The position numbers and the translations under genes were made by a program. This document shows positions 57,468 through 64,000 of a stretch of 64,000 bases of DNA, one piece after another. The notes under the pieces were generated by a model. It was given only the letters and a program-made list of their open reading frames with translations, ran no database searches and was not told the origin of the DNA. The DNA comes from Nitrosospira sp. (GTDB lineage Bacteria > Pseudomonadota > Gammaproteobacteria > Burkholderiales > Nitrosomonadaceae). Location: assembly GCA_026399575.1 (NCBI GenBank), contig JAPLQS010000047.1, forward strand, positions 1 to 64,000. Direction: 5' to 3'. The stretch's first letter is position 1. Every line of letters starts with the position of its first letter.

Positions 57468-58229
57468 ATGCACAGCCCGCCAAGGCCGGAACCGCAACCA
57501 TCCAAGGTTTCAGGAAGAGGCCGTCTACCGAATGCGCCTGCGCTGGTGGCTGAACTGGGCGGCAGTTACGCGACCGGACTCGGCATCAATCTTGACACGC
57601 TGGACTCCACTGAGATCTACAAGTGGTTTATCGCTGCCGTGCTCTACGGCGCGCGTATTCCGGAAACCATTGCCAGCCGTACCTGGCACGAATTCGAAAC
57701 GAGCGACGCGCTGACGCCGCAGCGCATGCTCGATACCGGCTGGGACGGGCTGGTCGCCATGCTCGACCGGGGCCGCTATGTGCGCTACGACTACAAGACC
57801 GCCACCAAGCTGCTCGAAATCAGCCGCACCCTGCTCGAGCGCTATGGCGGCAACCTCAATACCCTGCATGCCGCCGCAACTGACTCGGTTGATCTGGAAC
57901 AGCGCATCATGGCTCTGGGCAAAGGGGTCGGCAAGGTAACTACGGGGATTTTCCTGCGCGAGCTGCGCGGCAGATGGCAGAAAGCAGTTTCGCCGCTGTC
58001 GCCGCTGGCCTTCATGGCAGCCCGCACCCTCGGCTTTATCCCAAACAGGATCGGCGATGACCACGACCGGGCTCTTGCCTGGCTGCAGCGTCTATGGAGC
58101 GAACAGGGCATGACGGCGGCAAGTTTCCCCGATTTTGAGGCTGCGCTGGTGCGGCAAGGACTACGGTTGCGGCGGCGCGCCGCCCGGGGTTCCATGCGAT
58201 CCGGCGCAACGGGTCTCGCTCCGGCATGA
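57468..58229 (+). CDS. Unknown protein with endonuclease III-like helical architecture
   Basis: 253 residues, largely helical. STEIYKWFIAAVLYGARIPE and ASRTWHEFET resemble the N-terminal part of HhH-GPD (endonuclease III) proteins, and IMALGKGVGKVTTGIFLREL resembles their helix-hairpin-helix, but I see no catalytic Lys/Asp pair in the usual spacing and no Fe-S cysteines. The C-terminus is Arg-rich (GLRLRRRAARGSMR). Possibly a non-catalytic DNA-binding relative. No ribosome-binding site decides the start. Confidence 0.6.
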   Translation: MHSPPRPEPQPSKVSGRGRLPNAPALVAELGGSYATGLGINLDTLDSTEIYKWFIAAVLYGARIPETIASRTWHEFETSDALTPQRMLDTGWDGLVAMLDRGRYVRYDYKTATKLLEISRTLLERYGGNLNTLHAAATDSVDLEQRIMALGKGVGKVTTGIFLRELRGRWQKAVSPLSPLAFMAARTLGFIPNRIGDDHDRALAWLQRLWSEQGMTAASFPDFEAALVRQGLRLRRRAARGSMRSGATGLAPA

Positions 58230-58248
58230 ACGCAGCACTGGCACTCTG

Positions 58249-58413
58249 TTACTTGCGATGACCGAGCACTACACCGGCTATTTCCACGCCCAACCCGAGG
58301 ACAAGCAGGACCAAGCCTATCCAGGCGTTTTCCGGTGCCAGAAAAATCAGCACACCACCCAACACGAGCAACGAGATGGACAGGATACGTTTGCTGCGCG
58401 GATTCTTGATCAT
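58249..58413 (-). CDS. Small membrane protein
   Basis: 54 residues: MIKNPRSKRILSISLLVLGG then two hydrophobic segments with a short NAW turn, ending VVLGHRK. It looks like a two-helix inner-membrane hairpin. Family not recognised. ATG 58413 is chosen because upstream in-frame codons do not fit a membrane protein start. Confidence 0.6.
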   Translation of the reverse strand: MIKNPRSKRILSISLLVLGGVLIFLAPENAWIGLVLLVLGLGVEIAGVVLGHRK

Positions 58414-58553
58414 GGACAGAACGACCCCGGGAACGAAGCATCTATAACAACTATAGACCTGCATCCGCAAAAAGTCAGTGAATCAACTCGGTTGCCTTAA
58501 CTGCTGCCCCGGCCAAGGCAGCCGCGTCATTCAGAAGCCTCTGCTTAACAGCA

Positions 58554-58985
58554 TCAGTCGATAACGAGTTTTCTGGCGGAAGAAGCGGCTTTCTTGGGCA
58601 GTGTCAGTTCCAGGATGCCGTCACTATATTTGGCGCGGGATGCACCTTCGTCAATTTCGCTGCCGAGGGAAAAGCTGCGAAAGGCTTTACCGTAATAGCG
58701 CTCGGCACGCAGCACTTTTTCTCCTTCCTTTACTTCCTTTTCCTGCCGGGTTTCTGCGCTGATCGACACCTGATTGCCTTCGATGGAAACGTGGATGTCT
58801 TCCTTCTTCACTCCGGGAATTTCCGCGTGCACCGTGTATGCCTTGTCATCTTCCCTGACATCCATCTTGATCAGGACTTCCTGCTTGCTTTCCATTTTCA
58901 CCGGGCGGAAGAATCCGCGGAACACGTCGTCAAACGGGTCCAGACTGGAAACCTGGAATGGGTCGAAACGAGTCACGTTAGCCAT
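58554..58985 (-). CDS. Hsp20-family small heat-shock protein
   Basis: 143 residues, paralogue of 40266-40721: same MANxxR...DPF N-terminus, IKMDVREDDKAYTVHAEIPG, VKKEDIHVSIEGNQVSISAE and YSDGILELTLPKK. It lacks the Cys-containing insert of its paralogue. AAGGAGAAAAAC precedes the ATG. The two probably arose by duplication within this region. Confidence 0.95.
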   Translation of the reverse strand: MANVTRFDPFQVSSLDPFDDVFRGFFRPVKMESKQEVLIKMDVREDDKAYTVHAEIPGVKKEDIHVSIEGNQVSISAETRQEKEVKEGEKVLRAERYYGKAFRSFSLGSEIDEGASRAKYSDGILELTLPKKAASSARKLVID

Positions 58986-59190
58986 GTTTTTCTCCTTGGG
59001 TTGATCGGTTTGTTGGGCGGATGATTCCGCCGACAAAAAGGGATATGGTGATAGGTCGCAAGATTTCAAGTCGATGCAGCTCTCCGCATTTCAGGTTTGA
59101 TGACCGACATCCATCACAATAATTTTCAACCGCCCTTGATTCTGCCCCGGCAATCCACATATCCACACCATCGCTTACAGAGAAACCGCC

Positions 59191-59991
59191 ATGTCCATTG
59201 CTCGTTCACCTGCCGTCGCCGGCATGTTCTATCCTGCCGATGCGCGGCAGCTTGCCCATGAGGTGCAGCAATCGCTGGCCGCAGCGCATCCGCATGCCCT
59301 GATCCCCAAGGCCCTGATCGTGCCGCACGCCGGCTACATCTATTCAGGAGCCATTGCTGCTACCGCTTATGCCACTCTGCGTCCCATTGCTGCGCGCATC
59401 CGGCGCGTGGTACTGCTCGGCCCCGCCCACCGGGTTGCGCTACGCGGATTGGCGTTGCCGGAAGCGGATGCCTTCGACACGCCGCTCGGACGGGTGATGC
59501 TGGACATGGCGACAGTACGCAGCATCGCCCATTTGCCGCAAGTCAGCATCAGCGCGCAGGCGCATGCACTGGAGCATGCGCTGGAAGTGCAACTGCCATT
59601 CCTGCAAAGCATATTGCCGGATTTCACCCTGCTGCCATTGGCTGTCGGCATGGCTTCGGCAGAAGAAGTCGCCGAGGTACTGGATGCGCTGTGGGGCGGC
59701 GAAGAAACACTGATCGTCATCAGTTCCGATCTCTCGCACTATCTGCCTTATGCCACTGCACAACGCGTGGATGGCGAAACCGTGCAATCCATTCTGGATC
59801 TGCATCAGCCGATAGCACATGAACGCGCCTGTGGTGGCACGCCCATCAGCGGCCTGATCATCGCCGCGCAGAAACACCAACTCACACCGCACTTGCTCGA
59901 TTTGCGCAACTCCGGCGATACCGCCGGTGCGCGCGACCGGGTGGTGGGTTATGCCGCGCTCGCTTTCACCGAGGAGGAACATGGCAACTGA
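59191..59991 (+). CDS. amrB: AmmeMemoRadiSam system protein B (MEMO1 family)
   Basis: 266 residues, full MEMO1-family length. SPAVAGMFYPADARQLAHEV, LIVPHAGYIYSGAIAATAY, LLGPAHRVALRGLALP and VISSDLSHYLPYATA are characteristic, with the His and Cys/Asp metal-site residues. Related to extradiol dioxygenases. Reaction unknown. First gene of the B-A-radical SAM operon. Confidence 0.94.
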   Translation: MSIARSPAVAGMFYPADARQLAHEVQQSLAAAHPHALIPKALIVPHAGYIYSGAIAATAYATLRPIAARIRRVVLLGPAHRVALRGLALPEADAFDTPLGRVMLDMATVRSIAHLPQVSISAQAHALEHALEVQLPFLQSILPDFTLLPLAVGMASAEEVAEVLDALWGGEETLIVISSDLSHYLPYATAQRVDGETVQSILDLHQPIAHERACGGTPISGLIIAAQKHQLTPHLLDLRNSGDTAGARDRVVGYAALAFTEEEHGN

Positions 59992-60556
59992 TCAGGGGAA
60001 AACCTTGTTGTCGATAGCACGTGCGGCAATTGCGCAGGTCTTGCACGCGCCGCATGCGGCGACGGATGAAACCGCAGCGTGGCTGGCTGAACCGGGCGCG
60101 AGTTTCATCACCCTTACTCAATCCGGCGAGTTGCGCGGCTGCATCGGTACACTGCAAGCGCACCGGCCATTGCTTATCGACGTCAAAAGCAATGCCGTGT
60201 CAGCCGCGCTGCACGATCCGCGCTTCCTGCCGCTCACGCTGAAAGAATTCACCACGGTACAAGTAGAAGTCTCGCTGCTCACCGCACCGCAGCCGCTGGC
60301 TTTTGCCGACGAAACAGATGCGCTGGCGCAATTGCGCCCCGGCATCGACGGGGTTGTATTCGAATATGGCCGCCATCGCAGCACTTTTCTGCCGCAGGTA
60401 TGGGAGAGCCTCGCGCAACCGCCCCTGTTTCTTGCTATGCTGAAACGCAAGGCCGGACTGCCCGATAACTTCTGGGCCGAGAACGTGAAACTGTCGCGCT
60501 ATACCGTGACGAAATGGCGTGAAACTGACTTAGACGAGGAATCCTGCAATGGATGA
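59981..60556 (+). CDS. amrA: AmmeMemoRadiSam system protein A (AMMECR1 domain)
   Basis: 191 residues. AMMECR1 fold: FITLTQSGELRGCIGTLQAH (20 residues; the LRGCIGT motif is nearly invariant), AALHDPRFLPLTLKEF, TFLPQVWESLAQ and AGLPDNFWAENVKLSRYTV. GAGGAGGAAC directly precedes ATG 59981, inside the end of amrB (11-base overlap). Function unknown. Confidence 0.94.
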   Translation: MATDQGKTLLSIARAAIAQVLHAPHAATDETAAWLAEPGASFITLTQSGELRGCIGTLQAHRPLLIDVKSNAVSAALHDPRFLPLTLKEFTTVQVEVSLLTAPQPLAFADETDALAQLRPGIDGVVFEYGRHRSTFLPQVWESLAQPPLFLAMLKRKAGLPDNFWAENVKLSRYTVTKWRETDLDEESCNG

Positions 60557-61646
60557 ACCGATCAGCATCGCCGAACAGCATCCCGCCCGGTACTGGCATC
60601 GGCTGGACGACGGCCGCATCCAGTGCGACCTGTGTCCGCGCGACTGCAAGCTGCATGAAGGGCAACGCGGCGCATGCTTCGTGCGCGGACGGGTCGGCGA
60701 TGCAATGGTGCTCACCACTTACGGACGGTCTTCCGGATTCTGCGTCGACCCGATCGAGAAAAAACCGCTCAACCATTTTTATCCCGGCAGCAGCATCCTG
60801 TCGTTCGGCACGGCAGGCTGCAATCTCGCCTGCAAATTCTGCCAGAACTGGGACATTTCCAAATCGCGCAGCTTCGACAAGCTCGCCGACCAGGCCAGTC
60901 CGGAAGCCATCGCGCGCCGTGCGGCGGAACTGGGCTGCAAGAGCGTCGCTTTCACCTACAACGACCCGGTGATCTTTGCCGAATATGCGATGGATGTAGC
61001 CGATGCCTGTCACGCGCGCGACATCAAGGCGGTGGCAGTCACGGCAGGTTATATCCACGAGCAACCACGGCGCGATTTGTTCGCCAGAATGGATGCCGCC
61101 AATGTTGACCTCAAGGCGTTCACCGACGAATTCTATGTCAGGCAGACCGGCTCTCACCTGCAACCGGTGCTGGATACGCTGAAATATCTGTGCCAGGAAA
61201 CCGAGGTCTGGGTGGAGATCACCACGCTGCTGATTCCCGGCCTCAATGATTCGGCAGATGAAATAAGCAGAATGAGCGCATGGATCGCCAGGGAACTCGG
61301 CGTGGACGTGCCGCTGCACTTTTCCGCTTTCCATCCCGACTACAAGATGACCAACATTCCCGCCACTCCGGCAGAAACGCTGATACAGGCGCGGCAGATC
61401 GCGCAGGTGGCAGGGCTGCAGTATGTCTATACCGGCAATGTGCATAACCGCGAGGGGGATACCACCTACTGCCCCTCGTGCAGCAGCGCCCTGATCGTGC
61501 GTGACTGGTATGAAATCGAACAATACCGCCTCACGCCCGACGGCCATTGTCCGGATTGCAATACCCGCATCGCCGGACATTTTGACAAATTTGCGGGGCA
61601 GTTTGGCAGGCGGCGGATTCCTGTCGTGATGGGAGGCACAGCATGA
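60549..61646 (+). CDS. amrS: AmmeMemoRadiSam system radical SAM enzyme
   Basis: 365 residues. Radical SAM cluster motif CNLACKFCQNWDISKS (CxxxCxxC) near residue 95; N-terminal CDLCPRDCKLHEGQRGACF as in PflA-like activases; C-terminal zinc-like pairs YCPSCSS and HCPDCNTR. SNVDLKAFTDEF-like NVDLKAFTDEFY and VEITTLLIPGLND are typical. Overlaps amrA by 8 bases. The trio is widely conserved but its substrate is not settled. Confidence 0.95.
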   Translation: MDEPISIAEQHPARYWHRLDDGRIQCDLCPRDCKLHEGQRGACFVRGRVGDAMVLTTYGRSSGFCVDPIEKKPLNHFYPGSSILSFGTAGCNLACKFCQNWDISKSRSFDKLADQASPEAIARRAAELGCKSVAFTYNDPVIFAEYAMDVADACHARDIKAVAVTAGYIHEQPRRDLFARMDAANVDLKAFTDEFYVRQTGSHLQPVLDTLKYLCQETEVWVEITTLLIPGLNDSADEISRMSAWIARELGVDVPLHFSAFHPDYKMTNIPATPAETLIQARQIAQVAGLQYVYTGNVHNREGDTTYCPSCSSALIVRDWYEIEQYRLTPDGHCPDCNTRIAGHFDKFAGQFGRRRIPVVMGGTA

Positions 61647-62269
61647 GCAGCGTACATATTCCGGCAGGGCCGATCGAACTCGACGGTGAACTGGTGTTGC
61701 CGCCATCCGCGACCGGGGTGGTGCTGTTCGCGCACGGCAGCGGCAGCAGCCGCTTCAGTCCGCGCAACACTTTCGTTGCCGAAGTGCTGCAACAACACGG
61801 TATCGGCACCCTGCTGTTCGATCTGCTGACACGCGCGGAGGATCAGGATTATGCCACGCGCTTTGATATTGACCTGCTGACGCGCCGCCTGCTGGCTGCC
61901 ACTGCCTGGCTGCAGGCCAACCCGCAGACGCAAACCCTGCATGTTGGTTATTTCGGTGCCAGCACCGGCGCAGCGGCGGCGTTGCAGGCGGCGGCAGCAA
62001 TGGGCGACAAGATCGCCGCTGTGGTGTCGCGCGGCGGTCGTCCCGACCTGGCTGGAGAAACCGCCTTGAGCCAGGTGACTGCGCCTACCCTGCTCATCGT
62101 CGGCAGCGCGGACTACGGCGTGATCGAGCTGAACCAGCAAGCTTACGCACTGCTGCATTGCGAAAAGAAACTGACCCTGATTCCCGGTGCAACCCACTTG
62201 TTCGAAGAATCCGGCACGCTGGGACAGGCTGCGCGCAGTGCCGCCAACTGGTTTGCGCAGTATCTGTAA
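61643..62269 (+). CDS. Alpha/beta hydrolase, dienelactone-hydrolase-like
   Basis: 208 residues. Oxyanion region VVLFAHGSGSSRFSPRN, nucleophile elbow GYFGASTGAAAAL (Ser), Asp in IVGSADYGV and His in PGATHLFEE give a full triad. Overlaps amrS by 4 bases with GGGAGG upstream, so it is the fourth gene of that operon. The same family is often fused to or next to the phosphoribosyltransferase type found at 48211-48864. Substrate unknown. Confidence 0.9.
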   Translation: MSSVHIPAGPIELDGELVLPPSATGVVLFAHGSGSSRFSPRNTFVAEVLQQHGIGTLLFDLLTRAEDQDYATRFDIDLLTRRLLAATAWLQANPQTQTLHVGYFGASTGAAAALQAAAAMGDKIAAVVSRGGRPDLAGETALSQVTAPTLLIVGSADYGVIELNQQAYALLHCEKKLTLIPGATHLFEESGTLGQAARSAANWFAQYL

Positions 62270-62273
62270 CCAT

Positions 62274-63065
62274 CTATTCGTTCTGCCGCACCCGCTCGAA
62301 GAAACACACTGCCGCCGCTGCCGCCGCATTCAAGGATTCCGTGCCGCCCGGCATGGGAATGCTGACCTGCTCGCTGGCCACCTGCAGCACCGCCGCTGAC
62401 AGACCCGCCCCTTCATTACCGAACACGAATGCCACCGGCCCGCTCAAACGGGTTTGATAAAGGCTGGTTTTCGCCTGCAGCGTAGTGGCGATCACCTTGC
62501 CGTTGAATCCCCGCGCCACTTCTGCCAGATCGGATTGCTCGTGGATGCGCAACTGGAAATGCGCTCCCATCGCGGCGCGCAACGTCTTGGGCGACCAGGC
62601 GTCGGCGCAACCAGTGGACAGATAGACGTCGCTGGCACCGGCAGCGGCGGCAGAGCGCAGAATGGAACCAACATTGCCGGGGTCCTGGATGGCTTCGAGC
62701 AGCACGCTGAAATTCTCACCCTGATGTACGCGAATGACATCGTGCGCGGGAATGGCTATCAACGCCATGATTCCACCGGGGGTCTTGACCGGAGAGATCG
62801 CACGGAACAAGACATCGCTCAGCACCACCACCGGCACTGCCTGCTCCGTCGCCAGTTGCGCCAGCAGGTGGTTTATTTCTGCATCATCCCCCGCCGATTC
62901 ACTGATGATCAGGTTTTGCGGTAACCCCAGCGCGGCACGATAGGCGGTGATCAGATGCACACCGTCCAGCAGCGTCAACCCGCTGGCTCTGCGTTGCGCA
63001 GCCGATTCCATCAGCTTGACGAGCTGCTTGAACCAAGGATTTTCACGAGAGCTGATGGATTTCAC
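62274..63065 (-). CDS. SpoU/TrmH-family RNA 2'-O-methyltransferase
   Basis: 263 residues. N-terminal substrate-binding domain (about 1-100, SRENPWFKQLVKLMESAAQR) and SPOUT domain (about 105-263): LEAIQDPGNVGSILRSAAAA (motif 1, 20 residues), FGNEGAGLS (motif 2), IPMPGGTESLNAAAAAAV (motif 3). The fold uses a knotted SAM site. Layout resembles RlmB/TsnR-type enzymes; which rRNA or tRNA nucleotide is modified is unknown. Ends 4 bases from the convergent hydrolase gene. Confidence 0.93.
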   Translation of the reverse strand: MKSISSRENPWFKQLVKLMESAAQRRASGLTLLDGVHLITAYRAALGLPQNLIISESAGDDAEINHLLAQLATEQAVPVVVLSDVLFRAISPVKTPGGIMALIAIPAHDVIRVHQGENFSVLLEAIQDPGNVGSILRSAAAAGASDVYLSTGCADAWSPKTLRAAMGAHFQLRIHEQSDLAEVARGFNGKVIATTLQAKTSLYQTRLSGPVAFVFGNEGAGLSAAVLQVASEQVSIPMPGGTESLNAAAAAAVCFFERVRQNE

Positions 63066-63162
63066 GGGTCACCCGGCCAGACCGATTTCTCAGAATACTC
63101 GCTGTTATACGCAGAGCGCATCATCTTGTCCATGCAGCATCACTGCTGAAATGGCATTGGCA

Positions 63163-64000
63163 TCACATGAAATTACGCGTATGCAAAGCCGCCAGATGTT
63201 GTGCAGCTTCCTTGTCAAAGCCGAGCCGCTCCAGCCGCACCTGCCTGCCTGCGGCCATGTCCGCAATCAACTGCTGCACCCTGACATAACCCGCAGCAAT
63301 TGCCTGCGGGGTAAATTCGCCAGCCGCAATCAGGATCAAGGCATCGAACACTTCTTCATTGAGTCCGGCCGTATTCGCCAGAGCGTCATTGCGCAACTGC
63401 ACCGCGTTGGCCAGTCGCGTGCGGAACTGCGGCTCCTGCTGCAGTCGCCACAATAAATGCGACATGCCGAAAGCCACATGGCGCGCCTCATCCCGCGCTG
63501 CCAGACGGGCGATCTGCCGTGTCACCGGGTCGGGCGCATGCAGGTGGAGAAAGTTGAGCAGGCTGACGAAAGTGCCCTCGCCCAGCACTGACAGCAAGAA
63601 ACCGGCAACGGAAAAATCGGGTTCATCCAGCAGGGTTTTGAGCGAAGCCTGGCCACCGGCGGTGGACAGCGCCGGCTCCCGCCCTTTCAGACGCAGCCGG
63701 CGGGTAAAGACCTCGATATGGCGCGCCTCGTCCGCCACCTGGATCGCCAGCAATGACTGTATTTCGCGGAAATGCGGATGCACCTGGCCGAGAAAGCGCG
63801 CCGGCACGATCAAAGCGGCCTCTTCATTTTCGATCAGGTAAGTCATCAGCTGCGCCACCGCATCTTCCACTGCAGCGGGAAGCTCGAATGGTTCGTCCCA
63901 GTCTATTGCCGTGGTCGGATTCCATTGCGCCGCCACTGCCTGCGCATACAGCGTAGCGGCGCTATCCGCCCAGATCTCGTCTTTGCGGTCGAGCCGGAAA
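63163..64000 (-). CDS. Ferritin-like diiron protein, partial at right edge
   Basis: Open to the window edge; at least 278 codons. The frame continues upstream of the GTG at 63936 as DEIWADSAATLYAQAVAAQW with no stop, so the true start lies beyond 64000. A four-helix diiron core is indicated by two ExxH motifs (ADEARHIEVF and RDEARHVAFG) and Glu in LIENEEAAL and LGEGTFVSLLN. Resembles long-chain ferritin-like oxidases of unknown substrate (AurF-like or tRNA-hydroxylase-like). Function not assigned. Confidence 0.8.
   Translation of the reverse strand, partial: FRLDRKDEIWADSAATLYAQAVAAQWNPTTAIDWDEPFELPAAVEDAVAQLMTYLIENEEAALIVPARFLGQVHPHFREIQSLLAIQVADEARHIEVFTRRLRLKGREPALSTAGGQASLKTLLDEPDFSVAGFLLSVLGEGTFVSLLNFLHLHAPDPVTRQIARLAARDEARHVAFGMSHLLWRLQQEPQFRTRLANAVQLRNDALANTAGLNEEVFDALILIAAGEFTPQAIAAGYVRVQQLIADMAAGRQVRLERLGFDKEAAQHLAALHTRNFM

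Overview
The window looks like a 64 kb piece of a GC-rich betaproteobacterial chromosome, most likely from a chemolithotrophic or facultative lineage of the Nitrosomonadales/Gallionellales kind. That placement is an inference from gene content (EttA, RpoS, an NAD-reducing Hox hydrogenase, PEP synthase, a class II ribonucleotide reductase) and protein style; no database was searched.

Layout. 1-3053 is the right end of an integrated element: two toxin-antitoxin modules, both toxin gene first, a P4-type tyrosine integrase, tandem direct repeats, and a 47-bp 3' fragment of a tRNA-Thr gene that marks the attachment site. 3331-18463 is mixed housekeeping: a frameshifted hflX, a PilZ/YcgR-like protein, a lactonase-like metallo-beta-lactamase enzyme with a DUF3293 protein, the ABC-F factor EttA, a LonB-like protease, Sel1 and TPR exported proteins, PsiE and PEP synthase. 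Eight GTAG-headed REP sequences are scattered through it, with a probably damaged REP-associated transposase (RAYT) between two of them. 18567-26438 holds an exported MsrA and a tight cluster of acetyl-CoA synthetase, E1-alpha, E1-beta, E2 and acyl carrier protein, next to nrdJ.

26542-38020 is the centrepiece: one operon of eleven genes, hypC-A-B-D-F-E then hoxF-U-Y-H-W, with a divergently oriented nickel permease hupE at its end. The junctions overlap by 4 or 8 bases or are short. It should give a complete cytoplasmic NAD-linked [NiFe] hydrogenase (group 3d type) and all six Hyp maturation factors.

38083-64000 is a dense stress-and-maintenance neighbourhood: a small cytochrome c, a frameshifted HPF, two CBS proteins (one truncated), three Hsp20 proteins, a BCAM0308-like zinc protein, a lone PAS protein, a DUF2934 protein, RpoS, a CheB-CheR-PAS / histidine kinase / response regulator operon, a phosphoribosyltransferase, PolX, archease-RtcB RNA repair, a universal stress protein, PncA-PncB NAD salvage, an alcohol dehydrogenase, a YbhB-like protein, the AmmeMemoRadiSam trio with an alpha/beta hydrolase, an rRNA/tRNA methyltransferase and a ferritin-like enzyme running off the right edge.

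Three otherwise conserved genes (hflX, hpf, the cheB-cheR fusion) carry small frameshifting deletions. Whether these are real lesions or sequence/assembly errors cannot be told from this window and matters for how the region is read.
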